Source: Campanula takesimana
Taxonomy: Eukaryota; Streptophyta; Magnoliopsida; Asterales; Campanulaceae
Length of the DNA: 64,000 bases
Direction of reading: 5' to 3'
Assembly: GCA_026119855.1 (NCBI GenBank)
Contig: JAOWBW010000087.1
Coordinates: 1,707,501 to 1,771,500, forward strand
Numbering within the stretch: the first letter of the stretch is position 1; each line of letters begins with the position of its first letter. Positions 44,019-56,167 of this stretch are shown here, one piece after another. The notes beneath the pieces were generated by a model, which was not told where the DNA came from, searched no databases, and saw only the letters and a program-made list of their open reading frames with translations. Position numbers and translations under genes: made by a program.

Positions 44019-44187
44019 TTACAAGAAATGCCATCATACAAATCATCTAAATAGGCAAAAATCACAAGAACCTGTAATAACTGTAATTTATTAGTCAAAT
44101 ACAATACTATATTTTAGTATGTCAAAATATTCTTAATTGTCAAATATTAATAATTAAGATAAAGTTGCAAAAAAAAAAATTAGCTCC

Positions 44188-44373
44188 GAGCTAACACCAT
44201 GCAAACCTTTTAACTAGTCAAAATTTACAGGAATTACAAAATTATTACTTTTTTTTTTTTTTAATGAGTAATAAGAATGTTTCCGGTCATCAATTAGTAA
44301 GAAAGAGTAATTGGCTACTCCGGTAGCTAACACCATGTTAAACTTCTAACTAGTCCAAATTCACAGGATTACT
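44188..44373 (+). repeat. Direct repeat, about 50 bp, spaced 136 bp
   Basis: AGCTAACACCATGCAAACC..TAACTAGTCAAA recurs as AGCTAACACCATGTTAAAC..TAACTAGTCCAAA, both followed by ACAGGA and ATTAC. Confidence 0.7.
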
Positions 44374-44382
44374 AATTTACTA

Positions 44383-44616
44383 CCGTATCTCAAAATAAAT
44401 GTCGCGTGTTTGACTTTTTGATCAATTTAGTTGAATTTTGATCAAACTTTAACAATAATTTGGTAATTTACATGAAATTCTAAAATTGTATTTGATTCTC
44501 TATTAACATTTTTTCACCATTTCACGAGAAAGATTAAATTTGAGTAATGTTTTTATCAAAATTGAATCAGTTTGACCAAAAAATCAAATATGCAACATTT
44601 ATTTTGGGACAAAGAA
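44383..44616. mobile_element. Degenerate Stowaway-type MITE
   Basis: CGTATCTCAAAATAAATG at the left pairs with CATTTATTTTGGGACAAAG at the right. The interior has GTTTGACTTTTTGATCAAT and its inverse TTTGACCAAAAAATCAAA. Confidence 0.7.
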
Positions 44617-45321
44617 ATATTACTTAGATAAATTATTTTTTAGTAAAAATATAATTTTTTTTTTGATACAACAAAAATAACACTCTCTTTGTCTTTGTGA
44701 AACCATATTACGTATTCAAAGTCTTCACGCAATAAGATGCACGGGGTACATTTCATAAGTATATTTCTCACATGATTCATGGAGATTTCTAGCCCATATT
44801 ATGGGCGGCTCTTACTAAATGGCTGGCTATGACGAGTCTATCATCACACCTCGTGATCTATATTTATTTTTATTCGGCCAATCTTATCTTTCTTAATTTT
44901 CTCTTCATATGTTCAACTCAATTTCAATTAAACTAACTCACTCGAATCGACTCATTTACAGTCAGTTTTACGTGACATCAATTTCCCGCGCCCAAATTTA
45001 GAGGTACAAGTATAATTTTTACAAACAGTTGATATTCATTTGGTCAGCAACAATAATAAATTAATACCTTACCAATTTAATCAGTAGAAATTTTGGTCCA
45101 TGATACGTTACTCCTTCCGCCCTTGTTTATAAAAAAAAAAAAATCCGTTCGTTTTCAGGTAAATGTCCAAATTTTATTGAGATATTTTGAAAATGTTTCC
45201 CTTTAATACAATTAAGTATCACAAATGTATAAACATCCTTGTTATTCAGTATGTAAAAGTTTTGTAAGTATAAAATGACTAGTGAAATTTTTTTGTTAAA
45301 AACATTTAGAATTAAAATTAT
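44617..45321. other. Intergenic, AT-rich, with a stray MITE end
   Basis: ACTCCTTCCGCCCTTG at about 45112 is an unpaired Stowaway-like end. No gene seen. Confidence 0.45.
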
Positions 45322-47210
45322 GGGTTAATTGCAATTTAGACCCTGAAGTACCATACCACCCTTCCAAGCGAACCCCGATATGTTTTTCTTGTCAAATCGG
45401 GTCTTGAGGTAATTTATTTTCGCCAGTTAGGGCCTTTTGACGGATTTCGTTAGAAAGTCAGTTAAAAGGCATGTGCCATGCACGTGACTAACGGAATTGC
45501 GTGACTTTGAATGATATTAGCTATTAAGGGGCTAATGAAAATTCTAAATTCAAAAAGGCTAAAATAAAAACAATTATCAAACTTTTAAATAAATATTATT
45601 AAAAAAATATTTCATTGGATATAAATAAGTAATTACTTCATTAATTATTATATTAATATTGTAAAATAATTTTTATTTCCAAATTTTATGTGAGGAATAT
45701 AAATAATTAAAAAAAATACTATAATGATTTAAAAATGAAACAAAAAATATAGGGATAGTACTATATTTTAATTAAATATGGAGCATTTCTTTGTGAGGAA
45801 TATAATTAATTTTTATTTTCAATTTTTTATTAATATCTATATATAAGCATTACTCCCTCTGTCCCATCTGAATTACCCGACACGAGGATTAAGGAATAAT
45901 AGTATTATATTGTGAAAAGTGATAATGAAATTGAATTAAGAGATTTAACATTTATGATTAAGCACTAATCATTTACCTAAAAACTGTCCAAATATAAAAA
46001 TTTGAGTACAGTCAAATTTGTTAATGAAATTCAAATACAAATTTTAAATTTCAACCAAATTATCATCACCATTCTCTCCACCATTACTACCACCGGCCAC
46101 CACACCACCGCACCGCCACCACCTAGAGCTATGCTAAACACCGGCCAAACACTGCCACATGATTCCCTGCTCCATTATTACATTTCCCTTCTTTTAAGTT
46201 TCCATCCCCACCACTTACAACCATCACAACCACCACCTGTAACCACCAACCCAAACCCAGTTTCCCTTCTCAGCCATTCACCACCTCTTTCCTAACCACC
46301 ATATCCATCAGAATTTACAACCACCCAATTCATAACATTCACAACCAAAAAACTCAAACCTTTATATAACCAAATCCAAAATCAATTTCAGCCAAACAAA
46401 TCTGAATCTGGATTGAACAAATCGAATTGTAGCCAAATCCAAAATCAATTCAAAAGGCCGCCTTAGAGCAGGGGAAAAATCGAATTTGAGTACAGAGGGA
46501 GAGAGAGAGAAAGTGAGGGCCGGTGATTGAGACGGTGAGCTTGGATGCCGGAGTTGTGACCGGCGATGAGGGAGTTCGCCGGTTGGTGAAGGTGAGAGTG
46601 TGCGGCGAAGGGTGTGGGTGTGAGTGTTTGCGCAGAGGGAGAGAGAGAAAGTGAGGGCCGTCTGGAGTTGTAAGGGAGATGAAGGCCAAAGTGGTGTGGT
46701 TCTGGTGATGAGGTTGAAGTAGATGGCGGCGATAAGAGGGAGACGGGTTAGGGGTTTTGATTTGGGGATTGTGGTGAGGGAGATCGGAGATGATGGAGTT
46801 CGCCGGTGGGGGAGAAAGTGGGGATGATTCCGTCGTCGATGGTGCGCCGTCGTTGGGAGAAGACGGGGAGGTGAGTTTTTTTTTTTTTTTTTTTTTAATC
46901 CTTACCCATTAATCTGGAAAAGGAAAGAGGATGGGGAAAGGTTTATAAGTTTTGAGTTTTTGTTACCCCTCCCTTCAGTTTTTAGATATGCTATTTAACA
47001 CCTTTAATAGTTAATTTTAATTCAAACTACCTATTTCCGTTAGTCACGTGCATAACACATGCCTTTTAACTGACTTTCTAACGAAATCCTTCAAAAAGGC
47101 CCTAACTGGCGAAAATAAATTACCTCAAGACCCGATTTGACAAGAAAAACATATCGGGGTTCGCTTGGAAGGGTGGTATGGTACTTCAGGGTCTAAATTG
47201 CAATTAACCC
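45322..47210. mobile_element. Mutator-like element (Pack-MULE candidate), 1889 bp
   Basis: A perfect 9-bp duplication TAAAATTAT lies at 45313-45321 and 47211-47219. The terminal inverted repeats are about 175 bp (start GGGTTAATTGCAATTTAGAC, end GTCTAAATTGCAATTAACCC) and highly similar. The inside has two parts: AT-rich DNA with a MITE end (about 45852), and a GC-rich, coding-like block at about 46090-46870. That block has a minus frame (46450-46689) rich in Ser/Pro/Thr and a plus frame starting at 46002, and contains the duplicated motif GAGGGAGAGAGAGAAAGTGA (about 46495 and 46635). No transposase. GC-rich gene-like cargo between long MULE ends is what defines a Pack-MULE; the source gene is not identified. 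Confidence 0.9.
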
Positions 47211-47305
47211 TAAAATTATTCAACAACAAAAATAAACAATGTACTTTTGGATAAAAAAGTAAAAACAATTAAACGCATCTAACATAATATTCTTTGCTAA
47301 AAGAG

Positions 47306-47349
47306 GAGGTCTCCTGTGCAACGGTTGCACCGTGCGACAGGAGCCTCCC
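47306..47349. repeat. Short hairpin GGAGGTCTCCTGT / ACAGGAGCCTCC
   Basis: 44-bp palindrome with inner GTGCAACGGTTGCAC, followed by a CTT/poly-T tract. Could be a small transposon end. Confidence 0.6.
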
Positions 47350-47443
47350 TTCTTCTTCTTCTTCTTTTTTTTTTTTTTTTTCCTGCTGAGATTTTTTTTG
47401 CCACCCCAACCTTTTTCCTCCCAACAAAAGTAACACTTATTAT

Positions 47444-48938
47444 TGTTGGGTTTCCAAGTAACATGCGCAGCGGAATTTAGCATTTAAAATTTTAAGAAAC
47501 CCAAAGCCATGGATCCGTTCATATGATTAAATCAAATACAACATAAGAATAAAGGAATAAACTAACCCTTGATGGCTATCAAATTCTCTTGGTCTTTGGT
47601 GGAGGTTTGAAGACTTGATCACGATCACAAAGCTTGAACACGAACTTTGAAGATGATGATTTTCACCCTCTACGGTATCCACACTTCGAACGAATATCAA
47701 AGGAGCTTCTTTGATCTTGGTTGCTAGACCAAATTGTGAAAAACTTTTTCACAATCAAAAGAACTATATGGAATTTATTTTGTGTATTATTTTGTTCCTC
47801 AACCAAGAATGTCTTGGAACAAAATAAACCCTCTCTCAAACTCTTTGAGACTCACAAAAAATCATTGGCCTAGAGTGCTGGCCGAATTTGGTCTTTTATA
47901 CACAAGTATGACCTATTCCAAATAGGAAACTTGTGTCAAAATCCTTCCAAAATTCGTTTCCAAATCAAATTAGGAATCTGCCACCCGACAACACTGTGCG
48001 GCCGCCCAAAATAATCTGTGCGGTCGCACAACTATCTGAAGCAAAACTGGTACAAAACTGTCCTAAGTGTGCGGCCGCCCAGTCAATACTGTGCGGACGC
48101 CCACTCTTCAGAATGTCCAGAATTTCCAAAATTCCAATATAGTCCTTTTTAAAGATTCGTTCTATTGTGTGTGACCCTCTAGGATTATACTAAGTTGGCA
48201 ATGAGCTCAAACATGATCCCATAAGATATGATTAGGTTCTAGCAAACCGTCATACCTACCCAAATAGTATAACTAGACACAAGTTCGCATTCCTTTAGAA
48301 TATGTCACAATCCTTTGTCCACGATGTCATTGAACACAAGTCATGGTCAAACAGTCAACTTGTTTTGTTCAATACTTTCTCGATTCCGAATATGTTGATA
48401 ATCCAAATGACATTGATCCAATCAATTCATCTGAGTCCGGCCGAACATTTCATCAACATCATTCCTACGAGTGGCCCAAGCTTGACATCTCTCCGAGGAG
48501 GGACAAATCCATTTAGCTTATTATTCTTCCCAACGGGATTCCGATTATGCCAATCATACCCTTTATAACTACTCGGTTAAAAGTAGCGTTTGAATATGTC
48601 AAACATAATGTTCATCAAGTGGAAGACTATAATAACTTCATGTCTAAGGATTCAAATGACATAACTAATATGAGATATATGTACGAACATAGACCATGAC
48701 ATAAATCTCATAGAGCGGGTCATGTCCAGTACCTTGTTCCAAACAAGTACCCATAAATCTAAAATGATCATCCCATGATCATTTAGCCTTTATACTAGTG
48801 CTTGACAAGTACTAGGGACGGAGATTATTATAAGTAAACATGAACAACAATAATAATCAAAACATCTCTTTATTGATATGAAATAAATGATAACAATTAC
48901 AACGTTTATTAAACGTGCCTAGGGCACCACTACCAACA
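47444..48938 (-). mobile_element. Copia 3' LTR (minus strand), 1495 bp
   Basis: Plus-strand borders are TGTTGGGTTTCC and CACTACCAACA, inverted TGTTGG ends. The minus strand has a TATA box (TGTATAAAAGACC, about 47892-47904). Just outside, the minus strand reads CCTAGGGCAAGTGGGAGAT, a polypurine tract, so the element lies on the minus strand and this is its 3' LTR. Four GTGCGG(C/T/A)CGC-like motifs occur at about 47996-48110. The outer flank at the left is ATTAT; the partner duplication was not found. Confidence 0.85.
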
Positions 48939-51900
48939 ATCTCCCACTTGCCCTAGGTCCAATCTCCCATGTATCTAATACCCATAGACCTAACATGACC
49001 ATCATGTTTAGCTTGTGGAAGTCCCTTTGTTAGCGGTCCGCAACATTGTCATCAGTAGGTACTCTGCATATATTTACGTCTCCCCTATCAACGATCTCTC
49101 GAATGATATGAAAACGCCTAAGTATGTGTTTGGATTTCTGATGTGCTCTTGTTCCTTTGCTTGAGCATAGCACCATTATTATCACAATAAGGTCTATTGG
49201 ATTAGCAATACTAGGAACCACTTCAAGTTCAGTTATGAACTTCTTAATCCAAACAGCTTCCTTTGCAGCATCTGATGCAGCAATATACTCAGCTTCTGTT
49301 GTAGAATCAGCGGTTGTACTTTGCTTGGAACTCTTCCAGCTTACAGCTCCACCATTTAACATAAACACAAAACCCGATTGCGATCAGCTATCATCTTTGT
49401 CAGTTTGGAAGCTTGCATCCGTGTAAGCATTTACAACGAGATCATCTTCCATTCCTCCATAGACCAAAAACGAGTCTTTAGTCCTTCTCAAGTACTTAAG
49501 AATCGCTTTTACAGCTATCCAGTGATTTTCGCCAGGGTCGGATTGGTATCTACTTGTCATGCTCAAAGCATAAGATACATCCGGCCTAGTACAAATCATG
49601 GCATACATGATGGACCCAATTGCCGAAGCATATGGAACATCATTCATTTTCTCACGCTCATCTTTTGTCTTAGGACATTGAGTCTTGCTTAGAGAAACTC
49701 CATGTAACACGGGCAAGTTCCTCTCTTAGAATTTTCCATACGGAATCTTCTAATGACCTTGTCAATGTATGTACTTTGGCTTAAAACCAAGTAGCCTCCT
49801 TGATCTATCTCTATAGATCTTAATGCCAAGAATATATGCGCTTCACCATATATCTTTCATTGCGAAGCACTTTCCTAACCAAGTCTTCACAGACTGAAGT
49901 GTAGGAATGTCGTTTCCAATGAGCAATATGTCATCCACATATAAAATAAGGAATAGCACTATGCTCCCACTAATCTTCTTGTATACACAAGGCTCATCTT
50001 CGTTCTTGATGAAACCAAACTCTTTGACCGATTCATCAAAACGGAGATTCCAACTCCTAGAAGCTTGCTTCAATCCATAGATGGATCTCTGCAATTTGCA
50101 TACCTAGAATCTTGTTCAAAACCTTCTGGTTGTGTCTATACACATCCTCTTGGAGTTTTCCATTCAGAAAAGCGGTTTGACGTCCATCTGCCATATTCAT
50201 AGTCATGATATGCGGCAATGGCAAGCAAAATTCTTATAGACTTGATCATTGCTACGGGTGAAAGGTCTCATCATAGTCCAATACCATGAACTTGCCTATA
50301 ACCCTTCGCTACAAGCCTAGCTTTGTAAGTATGCACCTTCCATCCATGTCAGTCTTCTTCTTGAAGACCCATTTGCATCCTATGGTTTTTACACCTTCGG
50401 GCGCATCAATCAAATTCCAAACTTGATTGTCTTGCATGGATTGCAATTCGGATTCCATGGCTCCAAGCCACTTGTCAGAATCAGGAGAAGACATCGCCTC
50501 TTGGTAGGTTGACGGTTCATCATTCTCAATGATTTCTACCTCATTACTATCCGTTACGAGAAATCCATATCTCTCGGGCTCGATCGTAACCTACTAGATC
50601 TGCGAGTTGCTTGTGTACTTTGAACAGGTTCCACAACTCCTTGTGGTTCTTGTTCTTGTTCCACTATTGGTCAGTGTTATTTTCTGGGTCTCGAATTTCT
50701 TCAAGATTTATTTTACTCCCACTGATTTCTTTGGAGAGAAACTCTTTCTCTAGAAGACACCAGTTCGGGCAACAACACTTTGTTGTCCTCGTCTCGGTTG
50801 TAAAAATAATATCCTTTAGTTTCCTTAGGATATCCCACGAAAATACATTTATCAGATTTGTGTGCTAGTTTGTCAGAGATAAGTCTCTTGACATAAACTT
50901 CGCAACCCCAAATCCTCATGAAAGATAAACTAGGTTTCTTCCACTCCACATCTCATATGGAGTCTTTGGAACCGATTTAGTTGGAACTTGATTTAGTGTG
51001 AAAGCAGCGGTTTCTAGGGCGTAACCCAAAAGGATACTGGAAGATCAACTTGACTCATCATTGATCGAACCATGTCTAACACAGTCTGATTCCCTCCTCT
51101 CGGACACACCATTCCATTGTGGTGTTCCAGGTGGAGTCAATTGTGAAACTATTCCCAATTCTTTAGATGATCATCAAATTCTTGACTTAAGTATTCACCA
51201 CCTCGATCTGATCGAAGTGCCTTTATACTTTTTCCAAGTTGTTTTTCTACTTCATTTTGAAATATTCTAAATATCTCAAATGCTTCACTTTTATGTTTCA
51301 TTAGGTAAACATACCCAAATCTACTATAATCATCAGTGAAGTTATGAAGTATTGAATCCTCCCTAGCATTGCTACTTAATGGTCCGCATACATCGGAATG
51401 TATCAACCCCAATAAGTCGCTTGCCCTTTCACCCAACTTGGTAAAAGGTGTCTTAGTCATTTTTCCAAGAAGACACGACTCACAAGTATCATATGACTCA
51501 AGTTCACATGAACCCAAAAGTCCGTCCCATGGAGTTTTGAGATACGCTTCTCATTAATATGACCAAGACGGCAATGCCCACAAATAAGTATGATTTATAT
51601 CATTAGGTTTAGATTTCTTATTTACATGATAGACATTATTTTCATCTTGACATCCAAGACATAAAGGCCATTAAATAATTAGCAATACCATAAAGCACAT
51701 CATTTAAATAAATAGAAAATTTCTTATTCTCAATAAGAAACTTAAAACCTTCATTATCCAAACAAGAAATTGAAATAATATTTCTGCTTGAATCCGGAAC
51801 ATAATAGAATTGTTCAAAACAAGAATTAATCCGGAAGGTAAAGTGACTTCATAAGTCCTACGGCTAATGCAGCAACTCTTGCTCCATTCCCCACGCGTAA

Positions 51901-52893
51901 ATCTCTACTTCACCTTCTTTAAGCCAGTCTCCTCTTCTCTTTAGTCCCTCACACTTTAGATCAAATGTAGAGAGACACACACATCCGTTTCCAATACACC
52001 AAGAATCGTGGTAGAAAGGAGAATATCTATCATCTAGATACCTGAAGTCGACGCAGCATTGCTGCTCTTCTTCTTCTTTTGCTCTTCCAAGAAAGCCTTG
52101 CAATTAACGTTTCCAATGACCAATTCTTGACAATGGAAACAAATTGCATCCTTTTGTGTATCGGGTTTTGCCTCAGAAGCCTTGGCAACCTTTGCCTTGC
52201 TTATCTGGGTTTGACACTTTTGCCTTACCCTTGCCTTTGGCACCAGGCTTCTTCCCATCATGAACCAAGAGCACGGGAGAACCTTTCTCCACAATTTTCA
52301 TCTCTGCAGTTTTGAGCATCCCATGCAACTCAGAGAGATTCTTATCCTTCCATGCATGTTATAATTCATTACAAACTGATTATAACTTTTAGGCAATGAA
52401 TTAAAATGAGATCCGTGGCTAGCTCCAATGGATTGGATAGCCAAGTTTCTCAAGGTGCTCTACATAACCTTTCATTTTAAGAAAGTGAGGACTCACTTGT
52501 TGCCCTTCATTCATTTTACTAGTAGTGAATGCAACAATGGTCTTGTACCTCTCTTTGCCTAGCTTGCTCTTGAAACATGGTTCTCAACTCCACGCCTATC
52601 TCATAGGCTTCCAAATGTTCCAACTTTGTTGGAGTTTTTGAGCACATAGCAGCAAGCATGAGACAACTTACATCTCAGAATCATTACGATGTTCTTGGAA
52701 TTGTCTCTTTCTACCCTAGGGGCAGTAGGCGGTGGTTCAGCAGGGAGAGACCCATCGAGAATGGTAACATTATCTTCTTGCCTAAGAACGATTCTTATGC
52801 TACGGATCCAATCCATAAAGTTGGTACCATTCTCTTTCGAGCTTATCCTTCTCAAGGATCGATCGCAACGACATTGATTGAGTGTTATTAGTC
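48939..52893 (-). pseudogene. Ty1/Copia gag-pol remnant (minus strand)
   Basis: Read on the minus strand, domains run in Copia order: gag start (MTNNTQSMSLRSILEKDKL, then NGTNFMDWIRSIRIVLRQE) at 52893-52600; a CCHC-like knuckle (CFHCQELV..NC) at about 52140-52100; integrase with HSDVCGPL, DDYSRFGYVYL and SDRGGEYLSQEF (51540-51150); the IN-RT linker with KCIFVGYPKETKGYYFYN; reverse transcriptase with WKWVFK-like CKWVFKKKTD, YGLKQASRSW and the catalytic YVDDILLIGND (50500-49840); and RNase H with YTDASFQTDKDDS and TEAEYIAASDAAKEAVWIKK (49716-49030). Frames change repeatedly and stops interrupt, and the gag start is already frameshifted, so it is inactive. Its 5' LTR is not seen and may lie in or beyond the gap. 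Confidence 0.9.
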
Positions 52894-54000
52894 ATTATCT
52901 ACAAATATGCAAAATTTCCAAATTTAATAAGTACCGATTTTCATTAAAGCGATAAATAATGTATTTTCAAACAAAATACTCCCACTAAATTATATAACCT
53001 TCATATACATCCATGTATAATATAATTTAAATGGGTTAAGATCCAACTTTAATTTAATTTCAAGTCCGCTAAGGCGGATTACACAAAATCAAATTAATTA
53101 GGTAGACAACTCTTGTCAATCATATCTCATATGACTCTTAGTTCCTTTTATGAGATTCTTTAAGAAATCCAATTTCAAAAAGCATGTTAAACCTCATCTT
53201 TGCCTAGGCCCAAAACTGTTTTGACGCCAATTAAGTCTAACCATTTTAAACGCATAGTTAATGTGTCCCGCTAGGGCGTGCCCACATTATCTATCTTGCT
53301 CATACATAAATAATTTAAATTTTTATGCACCTCGCTAGGGCGAATCTACATTAAAATCACTCATGTACTAACAAGTTTTTAATCATGGCATGGCAATAAA
53401 AAAACTTAAAACTTTCTTGAAGGTTCATCACATATAGCATATAACACTTTATGAGCACATAATATAAACTGTTACACATCAAGTTCAGACACAAAATTAA
53501 TCTCCATTAATTTAAGCATGATATTTATGTGTCATTAGTTTCTCTATAATTATGAGGATGAGACTATTTCAACTTTGGTTATTATCTCCAAATCAAGACA
53601 ACAGAAGCGCGGTCGAACTAAGCCATTAGGCAACCACAATCCCGCACTAATTCAAGAAACCAGAAAGTAGTCCTGTGGCCGAAACTAAGCAATAGATGGT
53701 CTCGATGAACGTAGGCCATTGCATTCACATTCCACATGGATCTCCAATCATTGAATCAAGAACTTTGTTTCTCAATTTTAGCAATATGAACTCTTCATAA
53801 TTCTAACTTCGTTTTATCTTTGAAACTTTGATTGCGATCAAGTTTGGGAAACACAATCTCGATGAACGCAGATTAGCCATCCAAACCTTAACCAATCTTA
53901 GAATCACAAGACTAAAACAAATAGGAAAATCAAACCCCAAAATCCACACACAAACAACTACCCAAAAACCATTCCAGATCTGCAAGTCTGGACTGGTTCT
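52894..54000 (-). other. Probable Copia leader region up to the gap
   Basis: AT-rich. CCGCTAAGGCGGATTACAC (about 53068) and CGCTAGGGCGTGCCCACATT / CGCTAGGGCGAATCTACATT (about 53270, 53333) are local repeats; TCTCGATGAACG repeats at about 53700 and 53857. No LTR end or primer-binding site found. Confidence 0.45.
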
Positions 54001-54100
54001 NNNNNNNNNNNNNNNNNNNNNNNNNNNNNNNNNNNNNNNNNNNNNNNNNNNNNNNNNNNNNNNNNNNNNNNNNNNNNNNNNNNNNNNNNNNNNNNNNNNN
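54001..54100. other. Assembly gap (100 N)
   Basis: Exactly 100 N, the usual placeholder for a gap of unknown size. Features on the two sides should not be assumed adjacent. Confidence 0.99.
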
Positions 54101-54129
54101 ATCTATTATTTTAGCATTTCCTAATATAT

Positions 54130-54600
54130 TGCTTAGGCTTCGTATGGTTGTAGAGACTTTGGCGCCTCTATGACATACGCATCCTAGATCGATCGCGATG
54201 GCAGAAGCCTCGGCGTTTCTTTTTGCGTGAGATCCAGCATCTATTATTAGGATTCGTACGGTTGTAGAGACTTCGGCGCTCTGTGACATATCGTATCCTT
54301 GATCAATCGTGATTGGCAGGAGCTTGGCGTTTCTGTTTGCGAGAGATCCAGCATCTATTATTAGGATTCGTATGATTGTAGAGACTTTGGCGCCTCTATG
54401 ACATCGTATCCTTGATCAATCGCGATGGCAGAAGCTCGGCGTTTCTGTTTGCGAGAGATCCATCACCTATTATTAGGATTCGTATGATTGTAGAGACTTC
54501 GGCGCCTCTATGACATACGTATCCTTGATCGATCGTGGTTGGCAGAAGCCTCGGCGTTCGTTAGCACAATCGGCAGGAGCCCTGGCGATCCTGATTGCGT
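54130..54600 (+). repeat. Tandem array, unit about 114 bp, four copies
   Basis: TTCGTATGATTGTAGAGACT recurs at about 54138, 54251, 54365 and 54478. Each unit also has GGCGCCTCTATGACAT, a GATCGATCGCGATGGCAGAAG-like stretch and GCGAGAGATCCAGCATCTAT. The array may continue into the gap. Confidence 0.9.
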
Positions 54601-55081
54601 TTACCATTCCATCTTGGGATTATTTAGACACGTAATCTTTATTTTTCCCAAAAATGACTTCATTTCCTAACGAATGTTCGTTCTTCATACAGGATAGTGC
54701 CGTAGGTTTATTATCCCTAGCAGAAGTCCGATGGCTCGCTTTTCCCTAATCGCTCTGAACTAACGACGGCTTGATTCCTCGGAGGATACGTAGGAAACCT
54801 GAAAAGGTTCAGCCACCCGACCGACATAGTCATCTCTCATCCCCAGCAAGTGCATTTTCCCCAGCAGAACACGTTTGTTCCCCATCAGAGGACAGTCCCT
54901 TCCAATTTCCCCATCAGATTTGAACTACGTTTGGCTTGATTCCCCCCGCGGATACGTAGGTCGCCTGTCAAGGTCCAGCCGTTCCCTTACCTTCCTCGTT
55001 TTGAAACTCATGTTTCAGAACGGTTCCTATTTTATCATCGACGACCAACATTGCTTGCAAGAAGCGTCGTCGAGGGGCTAC
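54601..55081 (+). mobile_element. Ty3/gypsy (Tat/Ogre-like) 3' untranslated region with polypurine tract
   Basis: Holds two copies of a motif ending GGATACGTAGG: CTTGATTCCTCGGAGGATAC (about 54770) and GGCTTGATTCCCCCCGCGGA (about 54930). GTCGTCGAGGGGCTAC runs directly into the LTR start, a polypurine tract on the plus strand. Confidence 0.7.
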
Positions 55082-56167
55082 TGTTAGTACCCTAGATGAA
55101 AAAATGAGTTTATAGGGCTTTCCCAAATATACAAGGACTTTATGGGAATTAGAAACCTTGCAAAGACTTGTCCCGGATTCCCAAAATAGCTCAATGTTCT
55201 AGAAAACATTAAATATGGACATTTAGGGTTGCCTTGTATGAACAGTAAAACCTAGCTTGAATTCAAGTCAGCGCGCAACGATGGCCACGCGGCCACTTTC
55301 GCCGCCGCCCTCAATATTGGTCACGCGGCCACTTTCGCGGCCGCCCTCATAATGGCCACGGGCCACATCCGCCCCGGATGATCTGGACCATCAGATCTTC
55401 CCCTCAGTTTACTATATAAACCAATCTCATGCTATTAGTTAGGGGGATCCGAATTTGAGAGTTCTTAAACACAATTTTGCTCTCTAATTAGCATTCAAAC
55501 CTCCAAGAAGATCAAGGTTTATTTCTTGCCAACATAGGTAAGTTTTCTAACTTATTTCTTCACGTTTCTTGCATTATTTCTAATGTAGATCTTTAATATT
55601 CATGTTCTTGCATGTTTATTCATAGTTTCTTCATATGCTTCGCATGTTTATTCATATGTTCATATATGTTCTTCATATGTTCATCGTGTTCATAGATTTA
55701 AACCTTATTTATGCTATATTTAGGGTTGCGATCTTTATGTTTGCATGTTATTTCATAGCCGATGATGATCGAGGGTTCATCAACCCGAGGATGATCTAGG
55801 AACTACTTCTAAACCCTAATCTTTAGGTAATTCCCCCCCATTATGCATGATCCCGATTCTTCTGCCTATTCTAAATTCTTCTCGAACTACGCTGACCTGA
55901 GCTTCTCACATTGAGAGGAACGTAGGAAATCTTCGGATCCGGTCTCAAACACTAACACACTACTAACACATTCATCATGATAGAAAGACCGATCATTCGG
56001 GCAATAGGAGTGATAACGTTCAATATTCTTCTCTTGTTGTAATTTGACCCCCGAACCCATTAAACATGCTTTTTCTCAATGTTTTGGCTATAATTAAAAC
56101 GGCGTGGCGACTCTCATAATTTTAATGTTACTATGAATATTCTCAAATTCAAACACACGTATTCACA
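55082..56167 (+). mobile_element. Ty3/gypsy LTR (plus strand), about 1086 bp
   Basis: Starts TGTTAGTACCC after the polypurine tract and ends about GTATTCACA. A TATA box ACTATATAAACC lies at about 55409. GGCGTGGCGACTC near the end matches the solo LTR at 36375-37655. Repeats of GCGGCCACTTTCGCGGCCGCC occur at about 55290-55355. No target duplication confirmed, so the right border is less sure. Confidence 0.65.

Noticed and set aside
49157..51557. Plus-strand ORFs over the Copia region
   Set aside because: They are shadows of the minus-strand integrase, RT and RNase H frames.
52894..54000. 5' LTR of the first Copia element
   Set aside because: The sequence shows no resemblance to the 3' LTR at 47444-48938 and has no tRNA-Met binding site.
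53828..54289. ORFs running through the N gap on both strands
   Set aside because: They depend on undefined bases and have no meaning.
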